From contig JAPMXV010000045.1 of the NCBI GenBank assembly GCA_026936335.1, forward strand, positions 310,001 through 374,000: a stretch of DNA of 64,000 nt. The letters are read 5' to 3'. Source of the DNA: Mantamonas sphyraenae. Its lineage: Eukaryota; CRuMs; Mantamonadidae. Below are positions 1-8,766 of the stretch, piece by piece. The notes under the pieces were generated by a model. That model had not been told where the DNA came from, made no database searches, and saw only the letters and a program-made list of their open reading frames with translations. The stretch's first letter is position 1; each line of letters starts with the position of its first letter. The position numbers and the translations under genes were made by a program.

Positions 1-244
1 CCCGTGTGACTGCACACCCCATCACAGACACTGATAGTGTGGCTGCGTGGTTCAGTGCTTCGCCTCCCTCAGCGTCTTGTGTGTCGCCAGTGCCCCACTT
101 GCTCCAGCTGTCCATAGCCGCCATCATTTCACGTCTGGGTTCACATCGGTGTGCAGCCGAGCCGTCGACGCAAGATCACATCCACATGCGTGGGATCATT
201 GCGGTGCGGCGTTCTCCTCTCCTCTTCTTCCGCTCTCTCCGTTC

Positions 245-763
245 TTATTCATCCACAGACACTTCCGTGCTGTCCTTGCCACTGCGGCGCTTGACGGCAA
301 TGCGCTTTGGCGTGACCTCCTCCTGCACTGGCTTGGTGATCACCAGCTCCAGCACGCCATCTTCCAGGTGAGCCGACACGTCGTCCTCCGTCGTGCCCTT
401 CGGCACACGCAGACGACGCTCAAACTTGCCGTACGATCGTTCGATGCGACGGTAAGTCACCTGACCCTCGTCGTCCTCCTTCTCTTCCTTGTGCTTGTAC
501 TGGCGCTCTGCGCTCAGGCTGAGCACGCCGTTGTGCAGGGAGATGTGCACGTCGTCCTCATGCACACCGGGCATGTCTGCATGCACCACGATGTCCTTGT
601 CCGTCTCGTGGACATCCAGCTTGGGGCCGTAGCCCGTCAGGCCAGACAGGGCACGGCTGGATCCGTCGCCACTGTTGTTCTGGCTGCTGCGACGGCTCGT
701 CAGCTCGTCGTTGAAAAAGTCGTCCATGTCAAATGCAAAAGGTCGAAACAGGGAAAGGCTCAT
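245..763 (-). CDS. Small heat-shock protein, alpha-crystallin (HSP20) family, left copy
   Basis: Single-exon 172-aa protein with the layout of class-I-like sHSPs. A short hydrophobic N-terminal arm begins MSLSLFRPF. The alpha-crystallin domain covers about residues 50-150, including a DMPGV turn and a GVLELVI strand near its end, and a short charged tail follows. It is expected to act as an ATP-independent holdase in the cytosol. The protein is identical to the copy at 13695-14213; the only nucleotide difference I found in the CDS is synonymous (CCA here, CCG there, in the proline codon before the KR motif). A heat-shock element lies upstream at 882-899, but the TATA position is altered compared with the other copy. 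Confidence 0.93.
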   Translation of the reverse strand: MSLSLFRPFAFDMDDFFNDELTSRRSSQNNSGDGSSRALSGLTGYGPKLDVHETDKDIVVHADMPGVHEDDVHISLHNGVLSLSAERQYKHKEEKEDDEGQVTYRRIERSYGKFERRLRVPKGTTEDDVSAHLEDGVLELVITKPVQEEVTPKRIAVKRRSGKDSTEVSVDE

Positions 764-851
764 GTTGATTCGCTTGTTCGCTTGTGTGTGTGGTTGTTCG
801 CTTAAGCTCTGTGCTTTGTCTTGGTTGAGTTGGTGCTAGGGGCGCAGGTTG

Positions 852-859
852 TTTTTGTA
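852..859 (-). promoter_or_regulatory. Degenerate TATA position of left sHSP copy
   Basis: On the minus strand this reads TACAAAAA where the right copy has TTTAAAAG. The surrounding bases match the other arm. The substitutions remove a recognisable TATA box while leaving the upstream heat-shock element. Confidence 0.6.
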
Positions 860-881
860 GGTTGTTCGGTGGTCGGCAGGC

Positions 882-899
882 GGAAATTCGAGAAGGTTC
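882..899 (-). promoter_or_regulatory. Heat-shock element of left sHSP copy
   Basis: In sense orientation the site is GAA-cc-TTC-tc-GAA-tt-TCC: three perfect alternating nGAAn/nTTCn units plus one imperfect unit at exact 5-bp spacing. This is the binding pattern of trimeric HSF. It lies about 120 bp upstream of the ATG and is conserved in the other arm. Confidence 0.8.
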
Positions 900-2230
900 T
901 GCTGGGTTGTGGAAGGGTGGAGACGGAAGGTGGAAGATGCGGGTGGGGGGAAAGTGGTACGAGGCTGGTGCGAGGTGGTGTGGCTGGAACTGTGGCAGGC
1001 AGAGGAGGTGGTGGGTCGGAAAGTGTCGGGGAGTTTTTGCGCAGAACGAGTTGCTCAGCAACGACGTTATCGGTCGCTGTGGATGGGAACGGGGACGTGA
1101 ATGGACACGGAGATGGTGGCAGAGGGAGGAATGGATCACACTGCAAATGCAACGAAGCGTGGGATGTTGTGTAGTGAGCGCACTATGTCGTGGGGAGTGG
1201 GGACGCGTTGTGACAAGGAAACGAAAGGGAACAAAGCCTAGTGTGTGCCACAGGAACCAGAATGGATGCATGTGTGCATCGAAAGGGGTTACACTGCAGC
1301 CCAAGGAGGTGGTTCATGTGTGCTGAAGAACGTTCTTGTGCGCTGTGGAAAGGTGAGTACACGGTGGTTGTCTTTCCACACCTCCCCACAGCTTCCATGT
1401 GTCCATCCACGCTTCCAGCACTGTCCCAATGCCAACAATACCACGTGCAAAGCACCATGTACGCTCAGTGAGTCCACTGCTCGTCTTGTCGGCCCCGCCC
1501 CAAACATTTGGGTCCTCGTCACTTCCACAAAACGGAAGCGCCTGCGTCGCCCCCGCCCAACCAAGTGTACAGGGAATCTAGCAACGGCGTGATGCTCTCT
1601 CTGTGCCAGATTTTTACTTCGTACATTGCCAAGAGGAAACATTCAGCGATATCAACCACCATGTCATGAACAAACATTTTTACTTCGAGTTGCAGGACGC
1701 GCTGCGCTTGCGCTAAGCACATGTCGGATCCCATTTTTACTTCGAAAACTATTGTCAACGACCGTTCACAACGGATCCGGCTTGATGCTGCAGGAGCAGC
1801 GCCCATCAACACCTTTCAAACCAGAAAACGAGGCGCCATGGCACACAAAAACGCCGCTACCGCCTAACCACGTTCTCCTTCATAGTCGAGACCACCCCCT
1901 TGGATGCATCAGCACAGGGCGGCCGCGTGCGCAGAGGCCTGGGCTGCACATGGGACGCTTGCGGATGGTGTGCTGAAGGCGAGAGCAGGGAGGACCAGAC
2001 CGCGTGACACGCCGACACCCGGTTCAAACATGGTTCATACCTGGACTCGCCACGTCAGCTTGCCACTCCAGCACGTCTCGCAGCCCGCATACATGGGTCC
2101 AGGCGCGGTTGCTTGTGGATGAGGCATCAACCCCCCCTTTTCCATTTCGGCACTCCTTTGAGGCCGGAACTTAATGATCCAAAAGACAAAGAGCGATGGG
2201 AAATGTGTTTGGAAGTGTGTTGTGTTCTGA
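900..2230. other. Non-coding part of the inverted repeat
   Basis: I see no supportable gene here. Open frames in this interval are short, lack domain character and are not better conserved between arms than their surroundings. The stretch holds three direct copies of TTTTTACTTCG (near 1611, 1677 and 1735) spaced about 60 bp apart. It ends at the inverted-repeat junction near 2206, 25 bp short of the next stop codon. Confidence 0.6.
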
Positions 2231-2797
2231 CTAGTCATCGTCGATTCTTCCGGTGGCGGCAAGGAAGATCCAGATGCACATGAAACAAGGCCAAGCAAAC
2301 CAAGGCGTTGTCCCACTCTCACCAAGGCTCAGGGTGAGACCACACATTGCTGCGCATGTCACGACAAATAGAATCCATGACACTATGGTGACAGCAAGGG
2401 TCACCACAGTGCCACACGCTGGTGATCGCGCAAGCTCTGCCGTGTTCGCAATCGCCACCACGGCACACACAAGCCACATGATGATCATGAGCAGCATGTG
2501 GCCAGAACTTGCCATCTTCAGCGCCTTTTCTTTGTCCAGATATCCGGATTCGATTCCCAGCGGACCCCATACGGAGGTGGCACAGAAGCAGCAGCTTCCG
2601 ACGAGAACCACGACCAGGAACAGCACATTGCACACCAGCACCAGTTCACTGCAGCTATCGCCTGGCTGTAGAAACCACAGAGTGATTGCGGCCACCGCGA
2701 GCATGGCAAACACAGGGATTCCCCACTTGAAAGTACACTTCTGACGCTGAATCATCGGCGCCGTATTCAAAGAAACAGCGAGTTTGTGCCAATCCAT
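2231..2797 (-). CDS. Four-TM membrane protein or displaced C-terminus of the LRR protein
   Basis: The frame encodes about 188 aa with four strongly hydrophobic segments and a polar loop (SGYLDKEKALKM) between TM2 and TM3. It overlaps the 3' end of the upstream LRR-membrane frame out of register. Three readings fit: a separate overlapping gene starting at the ATG at 2797; the last exon of the LRR gene, via a 73-nt GT-AG intron that joins ...SASE to PGDSC in frame but removes TM1; or one long protein interrupted by a one-base indel. No family is recognised. Confidence 0.5.
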   Translation of the reverse strand: MDWHKLAVSLNTAPMIQRQKCTFKWGIPVFAMLAVAAITLWFLQPGDSCSELVLVCNVLFLVVVLVGSCCFCATSVWGPLGIESGYLDKEKALKMASSGHMLLMIIMWLVCAVVAIANTAELARSPACGTVVTLAVTIVSWILFVVTCAAMCGLTLSLGESGTTPWFAWPCFMCIWIFLAATGRIDDD

Positions 2798-5762
2798 CGT
2801 TCCTTTGGGCCTCCAAGTCACCGTGGATGTCACTGAGCAGATAGTCGCCAGCTTCTGTGGGATACGGCGCCCGATTGCGGCCCTGCCACAAAGCCACCGC
2901 AGTTACAACAGCCACCAGCAACGACACAACAGCCCCATAGATGAGAGTGGTCCACTGTTGTGCTTCCTTGTCTCCTGAATTGTAGGTGACGACCCACGCG
3001 CCGGCAGCAGAGGCGATGATGGCCACATGGGACGCCTGGACGCACCTGCCGACCCAATCCACGCTTGCAGGCACCCTGCGGAGGCTGAGAAACAGCATGG
3101 ACACAGTCACAACGCTGTGAGAAATGAGATACTCCTGTGGAAAGTCACTCAATGTAACGGCGAGCATCGTCAGGACAATCTTGGCCAAATTCGTACGAAG
3201 AAGAAACCTCGATTCCAGGCGAATGTCCAGCGCTTCCTTGCGCTCCTGCCGCACGGTGCTGAGCAGAGATGCCAGCGGGAAGAACAGCATCATTGCACCA
3301 ACGGCGGCCACACACTGCACAACGTGCTCTGAACCAGCGCATGCCACGCCAGTGGCTGACATTCCACTGGCGTCGCAAGGGATGGCACGCAACAACCCGT
3401 TGACAATGGGCAAGAACAACAGACCGTTGGCTTGCATGATCACAGGCGCCATGCTGCCCCGACTTCCACGCACACGTTCGTACACCGCCAGGGTTGGGGC
3501 GGCGACAAAGTCGAGCAGAGCAGGTGCCAATGTCCAGACCTCGGTGACCGCGCGGATGCATACAGCCAGCCCAAAGAAGGTCCAAAACTGAAAATGAGAC
3601 CACTGCTCGCTGGAGGCCAGGTGAGGAAACACAAGGTCCAGGCGCACCATGGCCAGCTGGAAGGGAGTGGAGATCATCTCGGGCCACGGGATGTGAGGCA
3701 GAAACGCGAAGCTGCTCAGCTGGAGGAAGTTGATGACCAAGGTTGCCAGTGACAGGATGTTGTCCTTGTTCCATTCTCGAACGCGCGTGTGGCCGTGCGC
3801 TTCTTGTCGTGACTTCCAGCTGTCGTCCACGAGGCCCTTGCGCGAGCTGTAGGTTGAGCTGCTGGCTAGGAAAAGCACGGGAAGCACAGGGAACATGCTC
3901 AGCGTGAGTGACCAAATGGTAAGTGCCTCTGTGCCGATGACGCTGCCTGTGCTGGCCAACACGATCATCATCACCACCACCACTGCGTCCAGGATGCGGA
4001 TGGCGCGCGTGGGGAACAGCCCACCGATGAATCCCAATGGCATGTGCAATGTCGTGCGCAGCGGATTGCCGTCTGTGATGACTTCGCTTTGCAGACGAGC
4101 CAGTGAGAGCGGAAGTTGCGGCAGGCTGCATCGGCGCAGCACGAGCCGTTGCAGCCGTCGTTGACCCAGCAGAGCGACCGCCAGCACTTCAATGTCGTCC
4201 AAGGACATGGCAAGGCCAGTGAGATCCAGGCTCACGAGCCACGACGGGTTGGCTTCCATCATGGGCACAAGTTGCCTCAGCTCAGAGCCCGTGAGGCCAC
4301 TGCCGGACAAATCAAGCTCGCAAATGGCCGGGTTGGCTTGCATCAACTCTAGGATGATGTTCAGTCTGGGCAAATTCAACGTAAACTCTCCGCACGAGAG
4401 CCCACGCAGCGTTTTCACAGACGCCAAAGCGCGACACGTCTGCCTCAGTGCTTCCTCGGTCTCGGGAGCGTCTGGCATGGCCTCTTCAAGAACAATGGAT
4501 CGAATGGGTGGCCCCTGCCTCTCGCAAACCTGCCGAATGGCCAGCGTGGTCAGAATCGGCTTGACGTCTTGGTCCACACGGCTGCCGTTCACAAACACGT
4601 TGAACCGCCACCCTTTGTCCAAAAACCCCTTTTGCATCCAGGCATCCACTTCCCACGAAATCTTTTGTGCATTGAGCACCAATGGCTGCGTCAGCTCTGG
4701 GGACAGCCGCGGCATCTGCAGCAGCTCCTGACACAGAATGCGCCACGGGTCGCCAGGCTCCTTGTGCATGAAGCTCTCTAAAGGTCCTTGGTGCGCATCT
4801 GCCTCGCTGAGGATGTCCGCAAGCTTGCTGCATACGGCAGGGCACGAAAGTTTCTGCAAGGAGTTGTTGCCAGCCACCTTGGCCCACATGGACTCTGCCA
4901 CCTCTGCACGCATAGGCCCAGACCACTTGTCACTGCTGTTGGAGTTGATGACAAATTCAATGCACGTGGTGTTTTGGTCCAGCAGATCAAGCAGCTGGAG
5001 CAGTTCGTCGTGCTGCACTGCGCCCCAGATCGTCAACTCCTCCAAAGATCGAAGCCCAGAGATGACCTTGCAAGCTTCCATGTTCAATGTGCAACTGGTC
5101 AGCGAGAGATGTCGAAGTGGGGTTCTCTTGAGCGCGTGGAAAAGCTCTGGAGACACCGCGACACCACGAAGCTCCAGGGAGTCCAGGGCCTTCATGGCAG
5201 ACAGGGATTCGCACAGGGAGGCATGAAATTCACTGGTAGAGAGGTTGGCCTTCTTGATCGGGTCGTGGGGAAGGTTGATGCAAACGGTGGTGAGGGTGGC
5301 CGGCAGCCGAGGCAATGTGCCTTGCCAGTCGCCGCCCAGGTTCAGGTGCGTCAGCTTCGCCCCTGCATCGGTAACAATCCGTTGCCATGGCCCACGGACG
5401 TCATGAAAGTACATGTGCGTGATCCCCAGGTGTGCCATGGACTCTCCCAGCAACAACGGCGCAGGAAACTTGACGTTGCTCGCAGAAAAGTAGGTCAGCG
5501 AGCTCAACGACGACATCGCCGCAGCCAACTTTGACACGCTTGCTTTGGAAACCACTGCGTTTCTGATGCTCAGCTCGTCGATTTTCTCCACACGCCCGAC
5601 GTGTTCCAGTTGCTGCTTCGGCAAGTCCCGCTTTGCGTAGTCACCTCCGGTGGGGATGCTAAAATGCATGTCCATGTCGCGGTCGTAGCCTTCTCTGTAC
5701 GTCTGTTCATTCCCAAGCACCAGATTCACCGGCTTGGCGGTGCTGCCGGTTGACGAGGACAT
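2655..5762 (-). CDS. Leucine-rich-repeat multi-pass membrane protein
   Basis: About 1035 aa from the ATG at 5762; an in-frame start at 5810 is less likely because it crowds the divergent neighbour. Residues roughly 40-590 are irregular LRRs, seen as repeated LxxLxL patterns such as LTHLNLGG and ICELDLSGSGL. The C-terminal ~400 residues contain about ten hydrophobic segments (for example residues near 610-660 and 700-760), so it is an integral membrane protein with a large N-terminal LRR domain. There is no obvious signal peptide, so the LRRs are probably cytosolic. A sensor or scaffold role would be inference. The frame ends in an unconvincing tail overlapping the 4-TM frame downstream. It is divergent from the oxygenase gene, with 71 bp between start codons. 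Confidence 0.75.
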   Translation of the reverse strand: MSSSTGSTAKPVNLVLGNEQTYREGYDRDMDMHFSIPTGGDYAKRDLPKQQLEHVGRVEKIDELSIRNAVVSKASVSKLAAAMSSLSSLTYFSASNVKFPAPLLLGESMAHLGITHMYFHDVRGPWQRIVTDAGAKLTHLNLGGDWQGTLPRLPATLTTVCINLPHDPIKKANLSTSEFHASLCESLSAMKALDSLELRGVAVSPELFHALKRTPLRHLSLTSCTLNMEACKVISGLRSLEELTIWGAVQHDELLQLLDLLDQNTTCIEFVINSNSSDKWSGPMRAEVAESMWAKVAGNNSLQKLSCPAVCSKLADILSEADAHQGPLESFMHKEPGDPWRILCQELLQMPRLSPELTQPLVLNAQKISWEVDAWMQKGFLDKGWRFNVFVNGSRVDQDVKPILTTLAIRQVCERQGPPIRSIVLEEAMPDAPETEEALRQTCRALASVKTLRGLSCGEFTLNLPRLNIILELMQANPAICELDLSGSGLTGSELRQLVPMMEANPSWLVSLDLTGLAMSLDDIEVLAVALLGQRRLQRLVLRRCSLPQLPLSLARLQSEVITDGNPLRTTLHMPLGFIGGLFPTRAIRILDAVVVVMMIVLASTGSVIGTEALTIWSLTLSMFPVLPVLFLASSSTYSSRKGLVDDSWKSRQEAHGHTRVREWNKDNILSLATLVINFLQLSSFAFLPHIPWPEMISTPFQLAMVRLDLVFPHLASSEQWSHFQFWTFFGLAVCIRAVTEVWTLAPALLDFVAAPTLAVYERVRGSRGSMAPVIMQANGLLFLPIVNGLLRAIPCDASGMSATGVACAGSEHVVQCVAAVGAMMLFFPLASLLSTVRQERKEALDIRLESRFLLRTNLAKIVLTMLAVTLSDFPQEYLISHSVVTVSMLFLSLRRVPASVDWVGRCVQASHVAIIASAAGAWVVTYNSGDKEAQQWTTLIYGAVVSLLVAVVTAVALWQGRNRAPYPTEAGDYLLSDIHGDLEAQRNDGLAQTRCFFEYGADDSASEVYFQVGNPCVCHARGGRNHSVVSTARR

Positions 5763-5833
5763 GGTGTGGAGGTTGGCGGCGACTCCGCCAAGCAAACGTG
5801 AATTTCCCAATCACAACGAGCGGCAAGGACATC

Positions 5834-6603
5834 ATGAGCACCGAAGACAGCCAATCGAAGAACAACCTGTGGGTGGAGGACATCTCCAAGCAGGTGACAC
5901 CCGAGGGAGACAAACCCGCCTTCCTCTTCCACAATGTTCTCAGCGCCGAAGAGTGCCAGGAGTGGATCGACCGGGCAGAGGAGAAGGGGTTCAACTCGCT
6001 GGAGAACGAGTACCCGCCGGAATATCGCAACAACGTCCGCTGCATCATCTTTGACGAGGACTTTGCAGCGATGATGTTCGAACGCTGCAAGGAGCACATC
6101 CCGGGCGAGCTGTCCCACCCATACCACGAGTCGCGGCACTGGAAGCCTGTTGGCATGAACGAATGCCTGCGACTGTGCAAGTATGAGGCCGGGGGCAAGT
6201 TTGGAGCGCGTACGTTGGCATGTGGGAATTCCAGGTCAATTCCGAGAAGCGAGGCTCACACACTCACCCGGGGATTACAGACTGCGACGCGAGCTACATC
6301 CGCGTCAATTTCTACGAGGAGACATTCCTGACCTTCATGATTTATCTGAATGGCCCACTGGACGGCGGCGACACGGTGTTTCTGGATCAGATCACCAAGA
6401 AGGAGCTGCTGCGTGTCAGCCCGGAGGCAGGCATGGCCCTTGTCTTCCAACACAACATCTACCACTGTGGACAGAAACTGGAGAGCGGGGAGAAGTATCT
6501 GCTGCGCAGCGATGTGCTATATCGCTATCCGGCAAAGCAGATGATTGACGAAGTTGTCGACGACGACGACGACGACGACGACAACGACGAGTTGGACTCA
6601 TGA
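5834..6603 (+). CDS. P4H-like 2-oxoglutarate/Fe(II) dioxygenase
   Basis: Two exons, 5834-6209 and 6281-6603, with a 71-nt intron (donor GTACGT, acceptor TTACAG), giving 232 aa. Splicing joins ...GGKFGA to H-C-D-ASY. The iron-binding HxD pair is therefore completed by the splice: the His codon has one base in exon 1 and two in exon 2. The distal His lies in NIYHCGQ and a basic 2OG-anchoring residue follows in KYLLRSD. The family hydroxylates prolyl or related residues. With no signal peptide it should be cytosolic or nuclear. The C-terminus is a run of Asp encoded by GAC repeats. The unspliced frame ends without the distal motifs, so the intron is well supported. Confidence 0.88.
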
Positions 6604-6669
6604 CACAATGCATGACCCTCCAAGCGACATGCCACAATGCGTTGCTGTCTTCATTTCTTGTTGCACACC

Positions 6670-7755
6670 CTACGTCCAGCCGGTCAGGTGCTGGAGCACG
6701 GGTTCCAGGCGTTCAAACATCTGTGCGTGTTGGGTGACGTTGGGATGTGTGCCACAGCCGGTGTGGTCAATGCCCTGCATGTCCACATAGGCCACAGGAT
6801 GCCCTGCAGCCTGCTCCTCCTGCACGACGCGTTGCACGTAGCTGCAGCACGGGTCGTGGATCATCGGTCCACAGCACAGCGCTGCAGGCAGGTCCTGATT
6901 CTGAGCTTCGTCACGCATGCGTTGCAATACACGATGGTACGTGCTCACCCACAGGTCGGCGTCCGGGGCCACCTTTGGGTTGGAAAAGTCGTTGGTGCCA
7001 ATGTTGACCACCAGAACGTCTGGCAGGAACTGCGATGGGTCCCACACAGGCTGTGGTTGGCTTGCAATCGTCCGGTTCAGGTAAAACGGCAACGTGCGCT
7101 GCGAGTACACCCGCGGGTCGCCGTAGTTGTGCAGCAAGCCGATGCCAGAGATGCACTGAACCTGCGGCTGCGCGTGAAAATGCTCTGCTGCAAGCATGGC
7201 GTACGTCAACAATCCATCCTGCGTCTGGGGTGTGAACGGGCACGGCCCCGTGCCCAGGTCGCCGTAGCCGCAGGTGATCGAGTCACCCAGCACACGAATC
7301 TTGCGTTGCTTCTCGCCAATTTCCTCTTCGGGCGCCGTGCTGAACGACTCGATACCTCCAAACGCATACACCGTCACCATGCCCACTAGAGCCTCCGTGC
7401 GCTTCACCATCGACACGCGCACAGTCGTGCCTGCAGGAACGTCCGTCAACAGCGTGTACGTTTGCTTCTCCGTGTTTGTGCTCACCACGTGCGACAGCTT
7501 CTGGTCGTTCACAAGCATGGTAAACTCGTTGTTTTGCCCATCCATCACCACCCACAGTGTTCCGTTCTCCAGCGTCATCGGCTGCAACGTCAGTCCGACG
7601 TCGCTCCAATCAAACGCAAGCGAACCCTGCGTTTCGTTCCGCGCAGCACGCCCAATCGGCGTCACGCGCGCATCCGTCGCCAGGATCTCCATGCACGACG
7701 CCGTCATAGCGCACACGGCCAACACCACTGCTGCCCATCTCAACAAACGATGCAT
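6670..7755 (-). CDS. Secreted SGNH esterase, CE2-like
   Basis: A 361-aa single-exon protein with an N-terminal signal peptide (hydrophobic core in residues 5-21) and several N-glycosylation sequons. Residues about 30-130 look like the beta-rich N-terminal domain of carbohydrate esterase family 2. The SGNH catalytic domain follows, with the nucleophile in GDSITCGYG, the block III GTNDFS motif and the catalytic His region GCGTHPN near the C-terminus. CE2 enzymes remove acetyl groups from sugars. Substrate is unknown; extracellular polysaccharide digestion or lysosomal function both fit. A GC-rich spacer with CGCCG repeats (7780-7805) separates it from BABAM1. Confidence 0.8.
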   Translation of the reverse strand: MHRLLRWAAVVLAVCAMTASCMEILATDARVTPIGRAARNETQGSLAFDWSDVGLTLQPMTLENGTLWVVMDGQNNEFTMLVNDQKLSHVVSTNTEKQTYTLLTDVPAGTTVRVSMVKRTEALVGMVTVYAFGGIESFSTAPEEEIGEKQRKIRVLGDSITCGYGDLGTGPCPFTPQTQDGLLTYAMLAAEHFHAQPQVQCISGIGLLHNYGDPRVYSQRTLPFYLNRTIASQPQPVWDPSQFLPDVLVVNIGTNDFSNPKVAPDADLWVSTYHRVLQRMRDEAQNQDLPAALCCGPMIHDPCCSYVQRVVQEEQAAGHPVAYVDMQGIDHTGCGTHPNVTQHAQMFERLEPVLQHLTGWT

Positions 7756-7824
7756 GGCTCAGCGTTTTGTTCCAATTCTGTTCCTCGCCGCGCCGCGCCG
7801 CGCCACTCCACACCACACCACACC

Positions 7825-8618
7825 TCACTTGCGCATGGCAATGACCACAATGCTCTTTTGCACGTCTCGTTGCAGCGGCAGCGCCAGAAAGCTGCCGAAT
7901 GAGTCGTACAGCTTCTTGACCACACCTCCCGTTTCAAAGATGTACGAGTAAGCGTTGCCCATGCCGATGAGCTGGTCGTATACTGCCTGCAGTTTCTTCT
8001 TGCTCTTCTTTCCTTTGTCGTGCACGTACAAGGCATCAAAAAACACCAGCGGCAGACCCAGAATCTGCTTGCTCAGCCCCAGCGAGAAGTTGAACGTGGG
8101 CACCACCGCTGAGCGGCCGTAGCACAGGAGCACACGCAACGTGTCCACCCGTGCAGACGCGTCGGAGCCTTCTTCCAGCGCATATCGTCGCAGGTCCACG
8201 CGGTCATTGATGCCGTCAAACAGGCCGTCCATGTTCAGCGTGTCAAAGTCCTCTTGCGGGGTCTGCAGCGAGTTCAACACCCCCAGAAGCTCCTGCCAGT
8301 CACTCGTAAAGTCCTGCAACCACACCACCGTGTCCGTCAGTGCCACAATGGCAAACTCGTGCCTCTTCTGCATGCTCAGCTTGATCGAAATGAAGCTGCG
8401 CACGGCGCTGACCACCACAGCAAACTTTGAGTGGCCCGCGACTTTGCTTGTCTTGAGCACATGCGTGGCCATCTCTTTGGACAAGTCGATGCACACAATA
8501 ATTTTCTCTTTGCCGTAGGCCTTGTCCACACCCAACCCATCTGCAGCGCTCTTGGCCGCTTCGGAAAACGTCGACGGCTGACTACCTTTCCCAGAGTTTC
8601 CACCGCCGCCGCCGCCGC

Positions 8619-8652
<34 letters not shown>

Positions 8653-8697
8653 CCCAGAGTGGCTGCTCTTGCCGGCTCCTCCCCCGGAGCTGCTCAT
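7825..8697 (-). CDS. BABAM1: BRISC/BRCA1-A complex subunit (MERIT40-like VWA protein)
   Basis: 290 aa from the ATG at 8697. A low-complexity start (Gly/Ser tract encoded by AGC and GGC repeats at 8600-8650) precedes a VWA-like fold. Conserved parts include KIIVCIDLSKEM (the MIDAS-region strand), HEFAIVALTD with a following Trp, DGLF, the FFDALYVHD segment and a PLQR-containing C-terminus. These match animal MERIT40, which bridges BRCC36 deubiquitinase complexes acting on K63-linked ubiquitin. The frame continues upstream to 9135, but that extension overlaps exons of the gelsolin gene on the other strand and reads as noise. The start is 69 bp from the divergent gelsolin start. Confidence 0.85.
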
Positions 8698-8766
8698 GGG
8701 TGAGGGTTGTGTTTGCATCGCGGGCGCCGGAGCTGCCAACGAAACCCCTTCCTGCTTTTCTCTGCC

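Larger units (their letters stand above)
1..2206. repeat. Left arm of a large inverted repeat (truncated by window start)
   Basis: The reverse complement of this stretch matches 12247-14450 almost base for base. The match runs from position 1 (which pairs with 14450) to about 2206 (which pairs with 12247), so the outer end lies outside the window and the true arm may be longer. It contains the sHSP gene, its promoter and about 1 kb of non-coding sequence. The coding part is nearly identical between arms; the flanks show scattered substitutions and small indels, a few percent by eye. Confidence 0.95.

Noticed and set aside
1-2206. Transposon interpretation of the inverted repeat
   Set aside because: No transposase, reverse transcriptase or target-site duplication is seen, and each arm carries a complete host-type stress gene with promoter.
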